DNA from: Verrucomicrobiaceae bacterium
GTDB lineage: Bacteria; Verrucomicrobiota; Verrucomicrobiia; Verrucomicrobiales; Verrucomicrobiaceae
NCBI GenBank assembly: GCA_027484445.1
Contig: JAIXSY010000057.1
Span: forward strand, 29,908-93,907
Reading direction: 5' to 3'
DNA length: 64,000 bases
This document shows, piece after piece, positions 45,701-54,921 of this stretch (positions within the stretch are counted from its first letter, which is position 1; the number at the start of each line of letters is the position of its first letter). The position numbers were made by a program, and so were the translations under genes. The notes below the pieces were generated by a model. That model was not told where the DNA came from, searched no databases, and saw nothing but the letters and a program-made list of their open reading frames with translations.

Positions 45701-48700
45701 CCGGTAGCGAAGGCGGATTGAGGTTCTGTGTAGAAAATTTGGCGAATTCGCCCGAAGGATAGGCACCGGCCAGAGGCGAATCGGTCGCACTGAATGGGGG
45801 AGGATTGTCCCGTAGCAAAGAAACAGGTGCGCCCGAGAAGGCACGGTAGGCACGCAGCAGTGCAGCCAGAGCCACCAGGGGCTCTTTCACCTTGCCATGA
45901 GAAATGCTGCTGTCAGCCAACTGAAGACTGCGCGCTTCATAGTCGAGCAAGATGGCTTTGCAGACTGCGCCCAAGTCACCATTTGTTTCACGGTAGCGTT
46001 TCTGCACACGATAGATGTATCCTGAGGAGGGATTCGATGTGACGAGGCGTTGAATGAGCCAACGAGAAATGTTGATGGGCGTATTGGTGTGACCTGGATT
46101 GGCCTGTGAGACCTGCCCAGGCTCAGGGTAAACAGCGGCGGTCGGGATCCCTGCCAAGGCATTGTGCGCCTCATCCATATCCAGCTTTGCTGCATTGTGA
46201 TAAATCACATCATTGTTGTAACCCGTAGCCGAAGGCAGACCCGTGCGCATCGGAATGTCATACTGGCCATGTTTGCCTGCCAAAAGGCGTTTGGAGACTC
46301 CGGCCACGGGCAGATCATCCGCAGGATCTACGTATGCATTGAAGTCATGGTAAACAATCGTACCGATTCGTCCCATCAACCTCATGGGCTCAATCCATGG
46401 TGTTTGCCAAAAAGCATGTTCTCCGCTGACTCGACCAAACCACTGGCTGTTTGTTGAAGAACCATTGACCAACACATTCGCTCCCACACGCTGGGCGGAT
46501 TGATGATTCCAAGTCAGTGTGCTCCCACTCCACTGAGACACATAGCCAATGGATCTCTGGCTGCCATGTGACCAGCCGGTCATCACTCGTGCGAGTTCAG
46601 TGATGTCATTTTGATCGTAGGTCGCGATGGGCAATCCTAGGTTATCCAAGACCAAAGAACCATCTGGGTGGCGCAGCACCAGACCGATGGAAAAAAGCTG
46701 CATGATCTCACGTGCGTAGTTTTCATCCGGGCTGACCCAGACTCCAGGACTGGCCTCATAAGCCGACCGGTTCGCGATATGCGACAGATAGACACCCATC
46801 ATCGGGCTATAGGTGACCTGCTCCAGCAGGTTGCGATATTTGCCAAAGGCACCCGCAGCCAGCATGTCCCAATAATTGGCACAGCCGTAGTGACGAGTCG
46901 AGATCGTTTCATCTGCCTCGGAGATCACCAAGATCTCACTCAAGGCCAGCGCCATGCGTTGGCGGAGCTGATCACGGCTTTGCAAAATCATCGTCCACCA
47001 CTCACGACGGCGGTTCGGACCATTCTGAGGGTAGTTGTTGCCGGGACGATTCGTATCCGCCGTCTGGCTGACGGTTGGCACTCCGTTGGCGTCATAGGTC
47101 ACGTTGTAGGCCACTCCATTGAATTGCGGATCACTGCCAAAGGTAATGGGTTTATTGCCACGCAGCACAAACTCTTCATTGTCAGCAGCCATCACCAGAG
47201 TGGTGAAATTGACGGAGGGCGTCAGCGCTGGGTTGATTTGCTCATTCATCCAATCTTCCAATCCCTGAAGGTAGGCCGTGGAGATCGCCTGAGGTGCTGG
47301 ACTTGCTCCCAAAGCTGTGATCCGTGCATCCACTTTGGCGCGAATTTCCTGATATAGCGCTGTTGTGCCACCAAAGGTGGCCTGAGTCATGAAGCGCCAG
47401 ATGTCACGCTCGATCTGTTCATTCATCGCCGTTTGCCAGGCATTGGTGCCTAGATCCGGCGCACTGAGTGTAGGGCTGTTCGGGTCAAAGGTTGTGGAGC
47501 CCGTGGCCTTCACAAATTTGCCGATGATCTCCTTGTCGGGATAGTTCGCTGAAGTCACCGCGCACCAGATGTGGCCATCTTTGAGAGCATTCAAAAAAGC
47601 CTGATCCGTTGAGATCAAACCTGGCTTGAAAACGATATTGTAAGGATGCCCAGCCACTTGCCCGAGGGGCAACGCGGGTGCGAGGTCATTTTCCGTTCCA
47701 TAGCGGATGTAGGCGGTGTTTTGCAACGAAGACAAGTTGCTGAAATTCAACGAAATGGCCGCAGCCGTGTTATCGCCATTCACGAGAGCCGTAGCATAAC
47801 CACTGGCCGTGGAGGACACACCCGCTTCACGTCCAAGAAAGGCGACATACAGCTGCTGATTGGCAGGCAAAGTAGGGGTCGCATCGCCGATTTTCACGAC
47901 TGAACTCGGACCTGTGGCAGCAGTGATTCCTGGCAGCGTTGCCGTGATGGTGGCAAACTCCGGCACTTCTTCCACTGCATCCTGAACAGGCGTCACCGGC
48001 ACCTCAAAGGGCGATCCAGGCACCCCTTGTCCGGCGGGAATGGCAACCGAGTTCGGCAAACTGTAGTCAGCCCCTGCCGTGCCCGGTGCAGTAGCATCGG
48101 CTTTTTGCGCAGCGGGTGCACCCGGACCTCCACGCAGCTTGATCCCATTCAATGGCATGCTTGGCACCGTGTGACCCACGGGTGGCCAAGTGCGGACTAG
48201 CCCTACCCGAGCAGCTACCGTCGTGGGACTGGACGCTGTTTTGTCAGCCCTCTCATAGCCAGCTTCTTGGACGGTCGTCATCTGCAAAGACAGCATCGAG
48301 TGCACCGCATCCGCATAGTTGTAGCCAGCACCCGTGTTTTCAGCCAAGGAAGGGCTGGATCCGAGTTGGCCTTCAGCCCAGTCGGGCACTCCATCCCCAT
48401 CGCTGTCCACATCCTCGACCTTGATTTGGTAAAACTTCCGATTCGGTCCGACCGGCCTCGCCGTGGTCAACGTGGATGTCACTCCCGTCGCGATCAGCGA
48501 AGCACTGCCCCCCAGAGCATCCACAAAAGGCCCCACCGGGCTGTCCGATTCCTGAAGCGTGTATTTTTTTCCAACTTCTGTCGGAATAGTGAAATTCACA
48601 TTGCCACCGACCGCTTGGCTGCTGGAAAGGCTCAACCGCTTCTTGGCGTCTTTGGGGTCCGTTCCCGCGGCACTTTCCTGATAATTCGTCATGCCATCCT

Positions 48701-48920
48701 GATCAGCATCCAGATCTGGATCCATGTTCCAGGCACCGTAGCGCGATTGCCAGACATCGCACATGCCTTTGCCTGGACGGTTGAACTGAACGTCATCCGG
48801 GCTGCCCTGCCCGGGCCCGGTGCTGTAGAAATCCAGAGGAGGAACATCCGCCGCTGCCTCGGACCAAAAAAGACCGAGGACACAGGGCAAAGTTACAAAC
48901 AAGCGCTGGGCTGAGTGCAT
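39798..48920 (-). CDS. Giant secreted DUF1800 protein split by a Calx-beta-like repeat array
   Basis: This 3040-residue protein starts with a signal peptide (residues 1-24). Two calcium-binding thrombospondin-3-like segments follow (DPDLDADQDGMTNYQES near 67-83 and DVDSDGDGVPDWAEG near 170-184), then a CHRD-like domain (about 353-472). The DUF1800 domain begins near 505 (RDIWRFMTQATFGG) and runs through ENYAREIMQLFSIGL, VMTGWSHG, RAPSVFNWFLPDF and APELQISTES to about 1147. About 1700 residues of Calx-beta-like repeats follow. The DUF1800 C-terminal end then resumes (about 2890-3040; ALIDKLDIWFCGGSLKAR and RDRARWAAYLMSTVMPGFV). It is exported, probably cell-surface bound, and encoded upstream of its DUF1501 partner. 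Catalysis has not been assigned to DUF1800. Confidence 0.88.
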   Translation of the reverse strand: MHSAQRLFVTLPCVLGLFWSEAAADVPPLDFYSTGPGQGSPDDVQFNRPGKGMCDVWQSRYGAWNMDPDLDADQDGMTNYQESAAGTDPKDAKKRLSLSSSQAVGGNVNFTIPTEVGKKYTLQESDSPVGPFVDALGGSASLIATGVTSTLTTARPVGPNRKFYQIKVEDVDSDGDGVPDWAEGQLGSSPSLAENTGAGYNYADAVHSMLSLQMTTVQEAGYERADKTASSPTTVAARVGLVRTWPPVGHTVPSMPLNGIKLRGGPGAPAAQKADATAPGTAGADYSLPNSVAIPAGQGVPGSPFEVPVTPVQDAVEEVPEFATITATLPGITAATGPSSVVKIGDATPTLPANQQLYVAFLGREAGVSSTASGYATALVNGDNTAAAISLNFSNLSSLQNTAYIRYGTENDLAPALPLGQVAGHPYNIVFKPGLISTDQAFLNALKDGHIWCAVTSANYPDKEIIGKFVKATGSTTFDPNSPTLSAPDLGTNAWQTAMNEQIERDIWRFMTQATFGGTTALYQEIRAKVDARITALGASPAPQAISTAYLQGLEDWMNEQINPALTPSVNFTTLVMAADNEEFVLRGNKPITFGSDPQFNGVAYNVTYDANGVPTVSQTADTNRPGNNYPQNGPNRRREWWTMILQSRDQLRQRMALALSEILVISEADETISTRHYGCANYWDMLAAGAFGKYRNLLEQVTYSPMMGVYLSHIANRSAYEASPGVWVSPDENYAREIMQLFSIGLVLRHPDGSLVLDNLGLPIATYDQNDITELARVMTGWSHGSQRSIGYVSQWSGSTLTWNHQSAQRVGANVLVNGSSTNSQWFGRVSGEHAFWQTPWIEPMRLMGRIGTIVYHDFNAYVDPADDLPVAGVSKRLLAGKHGQYDIPMRTGLPSATGYNNDVIYHNAAKLDMDEAHNALAGIPTAAVYPEPGQVSQANPGHTNTPINISRWLIQRLVTSNPSSGYIYRVQKRYRETNGDLGAVCKAILLDYEARSLQLADSSISHGKVKEPLVALAALLRAYRAFSGAPVSLLRDNPPPFSATDSPLAGAYPSGEFAKFSTQNLNPPSLPAGWAQGPFRFRFNDLTGNIGQSPQRAPSVFNWFLPDFVKPGVMAENGLFAPELQISTESNDVAKINFMYNYAWSNPVGSTTQPGSDASISDFVLSNNSATSAAFFSVNGQVTNSLTFNSSNWSSPQTVTVTAANNSILTNLNNGLLRFNVSGTGTGFDGIVQPPEPLTVLDDEKPNEALLITPTSFSTWVREGGATDQVNVRLSAPPPAGATITVNVAANAGQASVNPTSLSFTSANWSTNQAVTVTAVNDTSVENAGSADETLTFTSSAPAAANFNGLTASHPVNVTDNDGGIGLVIAETSGGTAVSEASGTDTYTVRLASAPSGTVTVTASAPATPGTSINNLYFGGSGTNTTQTLTFNNTNWNTDQTVTVRANPDNTAEGSYPANPLHIGRITHSASGTGYTLTTAQTQTVGVPITDGTGASDARILLSHTGGETRVSEDGSVTDTYTVRLRTAPTTNVTVTFGSNTVVCDPPSLVFTPTNFGIDQTVTVRAVDDSDRQGLRSAWLQNVIPVQATATATISGGVITGFTMSQGGAGYTSQPRVSLSGGGGSGASAYALVASDGTISGLQVVSAGSGFTSAPTVTIDPPPHGGGFIVASATSDNSADPNYNGYWSFTHSAISVSIIDNDLVGLVVTETDGATEVNEGNSSDTYSLSLASRPTSDVTVNIAPILNTSVPPTGQIMTSVSSVTFTPSNWNTPQTVTVRGFNDNTVEGDLTTLIYHTLQSNDRSYHGLRTTPVSVMVVDNDNLPLTITHLDGYTAVAEGGPALPASIAAGWIYSGDRFNVRLPVAPSSNVTVSIVSDNSQISVNPSSLTFTSANGTSDQTVTVTAVDDLINEGNPHSTSLRFILNSTDVRYNNPPVDTVSVPIWDNDAPGMVVGETDSGTNITLPFGGSTRITEGNTDTILVCLNRVPNANVTVNVTSANPADLTVSAASLTFTPANWDTRQTITVTALNDQVVEARERVDVTLSIAAGSSSEYLSASSQTVPNWIVDNPRRNESLVFVQTGGSSFVAEGGKSDTVQFYLSARPEFPVTVSIDSNAQLTFDKTSFVFTSANWNVPQSVAVSAVDDFSVEYNHSSNIQFRCNATPGGGVLLPGDARWTFVNPTSSVNIVDNDAAGVVIEESAGDTQTTEGNVSTDSYTVRLSRVPNGNVVVTPVSASVTAGQTISPASLTFTPANWNQPQTVTVTVVDDANVEGYTNTLLNQANIHTSNITHVITSASTDSGTHAVTISGASTTNGSRLVSCPSTAGLLAGMSISGTGIPSGATISSVDNHIQFTLSANATADGAGLSLTASTVGYSLVLNGGATTNASSSVTVTSTVGLRTGLGITGSGIPAGTTISAIPNSTTITLSQNANATLSAQTLLAFPTTQTVTNFITDNDFRVIARHTGLETRVHEDNSAFDTYEVVLRNAPTANVTVTPNLSTSTFAAQGISLSPTSLTFTPSDWNTPKFITVSGVNNNTNDRARTVDIVHTSSSSDANYNITASANIPTIRTQILALDTPQIVIAESDGRTVLSEGGVTDDYYIGLSHAPTATVTVTVQADAQTELAEVAPAGAQTIYSGALTLTFTPTNWTVKRIFVRAVDDLASDPTPHISTITQTAASTDSRYSGLAVASIPCYITDNDYPAVRVIPSGGSTLLSEVGGTDNYMVRLTRAPTANVNITVVPGAQAQVVSPAGGVLTFTTSNWNLPQSVVLTAVNDAVVEGAHTATITHTAASSDMAYQGIGVPLVTANVTDNDGPQLVITHTAGATVVTEGNNTDTFTIRLNQAPTGAGNVTITLVPPLTILPVPPYAKQVGYYTSDLGGSNQNRERVVLDFAETIQLYRDTFYAHLTSVYGSGGIPPQPADVDLQNAHWNATKALIDKLDIWFCGGSLKARNPVLIEPNMAAPVPLPGPNPRQVIMDCIYMQSGGNNNLSTTRYEPEVVFDPKNPPNTTFANEVRDRARWAAYLMSTVMPGFVQH
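40316..45480 (-). repeat. Array of Calx-beta-like repeats inside the DUF1800 gene
   Basis: This part of the giant gene encodes eleven or so full repeats plus half repeats at both ends, each about 110-150 residues. The core reads roughly E-(S/T)-x-G-x-T-x-(V/L)-x-E-G, then D-T-Y-x-V-R-L-x-x-(A)-P, then V-T-V-T, then (L)-T-F-T-x-x-N-W-x-x-P-Q-T-V-T-V, then V-x-D-N-D. Two repeats carry extra nested segments: one with GGAGYTSQP and GSGFTSAPTVTI (DNA about 43920-44160), and one with two GIPSGATISS/GIPAGTTISA units (about 41560-42040). The repeats are diverged, so expansion is not recent. Calx-beta modules usually bind calcium and serve as spacers or adhesins. Confidence 0.85.
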
Positions 48921-49000
48921 GGAGGAAGTCGGCGAAGAGGTTGGATGGAGCCGGGTTCGGGCGATGAAAGCGGTGTAACCGTTTTATCGGTGAAATTAAG

Positions 49001-49030
49001 TTTTTATCAGAATAACCAGTGAAGCGTCAA
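49001..49030 (-). promoter_or_regulatory. Candidate promoter of the DUF1800-DUF1501 pair
   Basis: On the minus strand, TTGACG (49030-49025) is followed after 17-18 bases by an AT-rich ATAAAA/TAAAAA hexamer. The predicted start would give a leader of about 70 bases before ATG 48920. The -35 is good and the -10 weak. Confidence 0.35.
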
Positions 49031-49178
49031 ACTTGAAATCAAAAATGAGAATGCCCAACCCCTGAACCAAGCGCTTTCGTTACGAGTTCATTACGAAACA
49101 GTTACACTTAGATCAAGAATCTCGATGAAAGGTCTCCAGACGCTGCTTGTGGCGCTCGGGCTCAATGCAGAAACTGAC

Positions 49179-49355
49179 TCACGCCCCAAGCCAGCCAGAT
49201 GATTCGAAGTCGAAGTAAGCTTCCGAAACCTCCGCCTTTTCCATGGTGCTGTTCTTTTCAACCCGAATGCCGAAGTTCAGCGGGGCACGAATGCCTTGCA
49301 GAGAACTTCTGAATCCTGGTTCAAACCACCACGACAGCTCCACCAAATGTTTCAC
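49179..49355 (-). CDS. Possible 58-residue ORF of unknown function
   Basis: A GTG-started frame of 58 codons encodes a protein with an ordered-looking composition: LVELSWWFEPGFRSSLQGIR, then strands APLNFGIRVEK and AEVSEAYFDFESSGW. A stop codon lies immediately upstream, so the frame cannot extend further 5'. Codon use looks coding and the sequence is not simple or repetitive, but no family is recognised. It could be a real small protein, or the tail of a decayed gene from the accessory pocket that also holds the ATPase and Toprim genes. Confidence 0.35.
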   Translation of the reverse strand: MKHLVELSWWFEPGFRSSLQGIRAPLNFGIRVEKNSTMEKAEVSEAYFDFESSGWLGA

Positions 49356-49500
49356 CGGTCACTGACCTTTTGTCGCATCGACTCAAGCTGTCGATGCCCC
49401 CCTCAACCCACCTGCAAAAGCCAGATGGCACCACCGCATGACTAACATCCCAGCAAGCCTGCAGCTTCGGCGAAATTCTACAGTGAAAAGAGCAAGGCTG

Positions 49501-49971
49501 TTACGCAAGACGGAGCCACTCGGCGAGCTTGGCGAGGTGCGGGCTATTGGCGGCGAGGCAGGCTTTGACGAAGCTCTCTAAGTGACTGCGATGCTTTCTG
49601 AAGTTCTTGTGCAGATCGTCGTGTCTTTTCGGCAAGTGGTGAGTGACTGGCGAAACGCCGATCTTCTGCGCTTGAGCGTAAAGCCAAGGCTCCAGATCGG
49701 GCTGGATTTCGATGAAGCGTTTGCCGCTTTGGGGGTGCTGATAAAGGCAGAGACCCAAGTCCGGCCTGGATTCGGCGGCTTTAAACTCTCTCAAATACGA
49801 AGGACAGGGCTTGTTGGGGTCTTGATCGACGAGTGCGATGTCCGAGGCCTTCCGGCTGATTTCCAGCGCATGGGCCACACGAGATTTGGCAAGTTCATGG
49901 AGCCACTAGCTTTTGGAAAAACCAAGCGCCCGGACCACGGCTTCATCGTTGAAGCATTCGAGGAAGATCAT
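49501..49971 (-). pseudogene. Small Toprim-like gene interrupted by an in-frame amber codon
   Basis: A frame starts at ATG 49971, overlapping the ATPase stop as ATGA, and continues to TAA at 49501. It would encode 156 residues, but codon 22 (49908-49906) is TAG. The part before it reads MIFLECFNDEAVVRALGF, with a Toprim-like glutamate strand (FLEC, then NDE and LG). The part after it has ELAKSRVAHALEISRKASD and ALVDQDP, a DxD Toprim motif followed by proline. A helical tail, RHDDLHKNFRKH to AKLAEWLRLA, closes it. Read alone, the downstream piece is a 125-residue frame from GTG 49878 that lacks the first motif. The stop may be a genuine nonsense mutation, a read-through site or a sequencing error. 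An intact product would be a nuclease-type partner of the ATPase; this is inference. Confidence 0.7.
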
Positions 49972-50954
49972 GGCAGCTCGGGGAGAAAACGATCGAGGTT
50001 GAAGAAAGCGCTCATGTCCATCTCCATGAGTTCCATCCGCTGGTCTTCGTTCATGGGATAAACCTTGGTCTCGGAGCCTTCCAGGCGGCAAACAAAGACG
50101 TTCAGCTCGCTCGCTGGAGTTTTGCCGATGATTGAGGTGAGCATGTAGGGACTGTGAGTCGTCAGGAAGAACTGGTTCTCCTGCTCATCCTTCGCGATGC
50201 TCTCGGCGAGAATCTTGGTGTAGGGCGGATACGAGTTCGCTTCGGGTTCGTCGAAGGCTAGAATGGAATTTTTGCTCGTTTCCAAGGCAAGCCGGTAGAA
50301 AATCATGCGCCGCAGGGTTTCGGACGTGGCTGAGTAAGGGAAGGAGACAACGGCGGAGTCTTCCTGCCGGGACATGGAGAGATGTCTCTTGCCTACATCC
50401 ACCGTCAGACGATAGCGGGAGTCGAAATAGTAGTCGGCAGCGATCTGCCGAGCCGTTTTGTCGTTGGCGAGTAGTGAGGCAAGATTTGAGCCAAAGGGCG
50501 CTGCGAGGCCGCCGTTTGCGACATCATCGAAGGGTGCGTTGGCGTTGTAGATGAAGTATTTGACCTTGGGGCCATCAACCTGGTAACGGATTTGAGCAGA
50601 GCTTTTTTGAAGATCATCCTTCACATCAAGATTAGTGGCCTCATCGGGGTCATGATGATCTTCAGGAAAGTAAAGGGTCGCTCCGCCATCAATCTTTCTC
50701 AGTCGGAGTTCTGAAGGGCCAAGGCATACTAGGATTGGATCGACAGTGTTTTGGTCGAAGAAAAGCTCAGAAATATACTCCGCCCGGCAAACTCTCCGCA
50801 GCTCCGAATGCACGCCGGGACACCAAAGCCCTAGCGCCTCCAAAACGTTCGTCTTCCCCGCATTCGGCTCGCCGATGAAGACATTCACCCGGCGGCAGTC
50901 GAGGTCGAGCTCACGGATGGATTTGAAGTTTCGGATGGAGAGCTTGTGGATCAT
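49968..50954 (-). CDS. OLD/SMC-like AAA ATPase
   Basis: This 328-residue ABC-type ATPase of the AAA_21/OLD-like group has the opening IRNFKSIRELDLD. Walker A is GEPNAGKTN (28-36), there is a signature-like SATSETLRRMI region, Walker B is SILAFDEPEA (230-239), and the H-loop is TTHSPYML (about 265-272). This is the ATPase half of OLD-family nucleases without the fused Toprim domain. The Toprim function appears instead in the next gene, whose ATG overlaps this stop by 4 bases. Related ATPase/Toprim pairs act in phage defence. No membrane segment is seen. Its closest hairpins are at 50999-51064, upstream of its start. Confidence 0.85.
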   Translation of the reverse strand: MIHKLSIRNFKSIRELDLDCRRVNVFIGEPNAGKTNVLEALGLWCPGVHSELRRVCRAEYISELFFDQNTVDPILVCLGPSELRLRKIDGGATLYFPEDHHDPDEATNLDVKDDLQKSSAQIRYQVDGPKVKYFIYNANAPFDDVANGGLAAPFGSNLASLLANDKTARQIAADYYFDSRYRLTVDVGKRHLSMSRQEDSAVVSFPYSATSETLRRMIFYRLALETSKNSILAFDEPEANSYPPYTKILAESIAKDEQENQFFLTTHSPYMLTSIIGKTPASELNVFVCRLEGSETKVYPMNEDQRMELMEMDMSAFFNLDRFLPELP

Positions 50955-50998
50955 GGCGGAGCCGCGTGAAGCGGTGGAGGACAGTGCTGGAAAGAGTA

Positions 50999-51064
50999 AC
51001 GCCCCAAGGGCGTGTTCGGCAAGGGGTTTGCCGAGGGCCGCTTGGGACGTAAAACGAGTTTTAC
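50999..51064. repeat. Three tandem hairpins upstream of the ATPase gene
   Basis: Three perfect inverted repeats follow one another: ACGCCC/GGGCGT with a 3-base loop (50999-51013), TCGGCAA/TTGCCGA with a 5-base loop (51016-51034), and GTAAAAC/GTTTTAC with a 2-base loop (51049-51064). They lie 45 bases upstream of the ATPase start. They could be a structured leader, a repeat element or, on the other strand, a terminator for the beta-propeller gene upstream. No family is recognised. Confidence 0.55.
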
Positions 51065-51183
51065 ACCTTTGCCGCGCAGAATCCGGGTCATCGTGTCGAT
51101 CACTGTGGACGTGGGGCGCGAGAGCTATTCTTCGAGGTCGTGGAGAACGTCTTGAGATATGGAGGGATGACGAATGACGAACT

Positions 51184-52086
51184 TCAGGGCTTCAAGGTGA
51201 CCTGCACAGCGCCGTCGCTGGAGCGGCATACTTCTCCCCGCGCGTTAACAAAGCTAGAGCCTCCATTGATGAAGCACACATCGCCGCCTGCTGATCGCTT
51301 GTATTCGGAAATTAGTTCTCCTGATGTCGGATTCAGGGTGAGAACATAAGAGCCGTCCCAAGAATCATGAACATGAAGGACGCTTCCTGAAAATGCGATC
51401 GCGATGCAGTTGGGATGACGCCCTGGAGGCACATAGCTGGAAACAAGCCTGCCACGGTGATCAATCACACGAATGCCCGTTTTGCCTTCAGCCAAGGCGA
51501 TCAGGCCACCGGAAAACGCCACATCCATCACGGCGAAGTTGCTCATTTTAATGCTGCCAGACTCTTTTTGGTCGGCCTCATAGATCCGAACGAGATTTTT
51601 ACCGCCACCACGATTGGTCGTAACCATCAGCGAATTTTCTGGGTGCGTCCACAACCAGTCTCCAAGCGGCTTAAGGCTCCGTGTTTTGCCAGTGAGAGCA
51701 TCCAGTTCAGCCACACCCGAAACCTTCTTTTGATACCACCGGACATGATCAGGTGCCTCCAATGTCAAAAACACCGAACCGGGCAATGCCGTCGAGATGT
51801 TGACGGTTTGGATGCCGATGATGTCTTTCCGACGCCAAATCACCTTCTGATTCCGATAGTCGAAGCATGTCAATCCGTCCTCCCATGTCCCTGAATAGAT
51901 CAGACCACGGGATGGGTCGATTTGATAACGTGATTCACCGCCTGAAAAACCTGGTTTGCATCGGGCAACGGGCTCAGGTGACTCGGTGCTCCAAATGGTG
52001 ATCTCTCCGTCGTTGAGACTGGCTGCGACATGCTTCCCGTCACAAGAAGCCCCTATGTCATCAAGATATAGGGGCTCGTTGCTCAT
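51184..52086 (-). CDS. Beta-propeller (WD40-like) protein
   Basis: This 300-residue protein consists of repeated four-strand blades typical of a beta-propeller: ASLNDGEITIWSTESP, RGLIYSGTWEDGLTCFDYRN, VAELDALTGKTRSLKP, GIRVIDHRGRLVSSY and SGSVLHVHDSWDGSYVLTLN. Six or seven blades fit the length. No signal peptide is seen, so it is likely cytoplasmic. It is downstream of acnA by 48 bases, which contain palindromes, and upstream of the ATPase by 230 bases, all on the same strand. Its base composition is lower in GC than acnA and similar to the ATPase, so it probably belongs to the accessory pocket. The function is unknown; the protein may bind partners. Confidence 0.75.
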   Translation of the reverse strand: MSNEPLYLDDIGASCDGKHVAASLNDGEITIWSTESPEPVARCKPGFSGGESRYQIDPSRGLIYSGTWEDGLTCFDYRNQKVIWRRKDIIGIQTVNISTALPGSVFLTLEAPDHVRWYQKKVSGVAELDALTGKTRSLKPLGDWLWTHPENSLMVTTNRGGGKNLVRIYEADQKESGSIKMSNFAVMDVAFSGGLIALAEGKTGIRVIDHRGRLVSSYVPPGRHPNCIAIAFSGSVLHVHDSWDGSYVLTLNPTSGELISEYKRSAGGDVCFINGGSSFVNARGEVCRSSDGAVQVTLKP

Positions 52087-52106
52087 GGGGACATTTGAGA
52101 GCGGAG

Positions 52107-52134
52107 GAACGAGTTGGAAAACTCGTTCTACGGC

Positions 52135-52142
<8 letters not shown>
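52107..52142. repeat. Double palindrome at the acnA 3' end
   Basis: GAACGAGTT/AACTCGTTC with a 4-base loop (52107-52128) is followed at once by ACGGC/GCCGT (52130-52142), whose 3-base loop is the acnA stop codon itself. On the acnA strand the first arm runs through a TTTTCC loop. This may be an acnA 3' processing or termination signal, or a dispersed REP-like element. The sequence ACGAGTTTT is shared with the hairpin at 51049-51064. Confidence 0.5.
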
Positions 52143-54819
<2,677 letters not shown>

Positions 54820-54921
54820 TGAGGGAAATCGAGGGAGCCAGAGAGATAGCAAGTTGAGCACAAATGACACCAGTTTTTTTGCCTTCTGCCGTTCCTGAAA
54901 CCTGTTCTCAGATGCCCGCAG

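Larger units (their letters stand above)
48921..49500. other. Intergenic region between the DUF1800 gene and the accessory pocket
   Basis: These 580 bases hold a candidate promoter for the DUF1800 gene (49001-49030) and a 58-codon open frame (49179-49355). A perfect hairpin with 7-base arms CATCGAC/GTCGATG lies at 49376-49396. The AT-rich stretch 49000-49110 has several near-palindromic runs such as TTACGAGTTCATTACGAAACAG. No tRNA or other RNA gene was recognised. Confidence 0.5.

Noticed and set aside
49300..49340. tRNA-like GGTTCAAACC stretch
   Set aside because: No acceptor stem, anticodon arm or CCA-proximal structure fits around it.
49501..49878. Complete 125-residue gene starting at GTG 49878
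   Set aside because: The frame continues upstream through a single TAG to an ATG that overlaps the ATPase stop, and the upstream part carries the first Toprim motif, so an interrupted gene explains the data better.
49501..50954. Naming the ATPase/Toprim pair PARIS, Gabija or OLD
   Set aside because: Protein sizes and the split layout differ from those I remember, and no search could be run to assign it.
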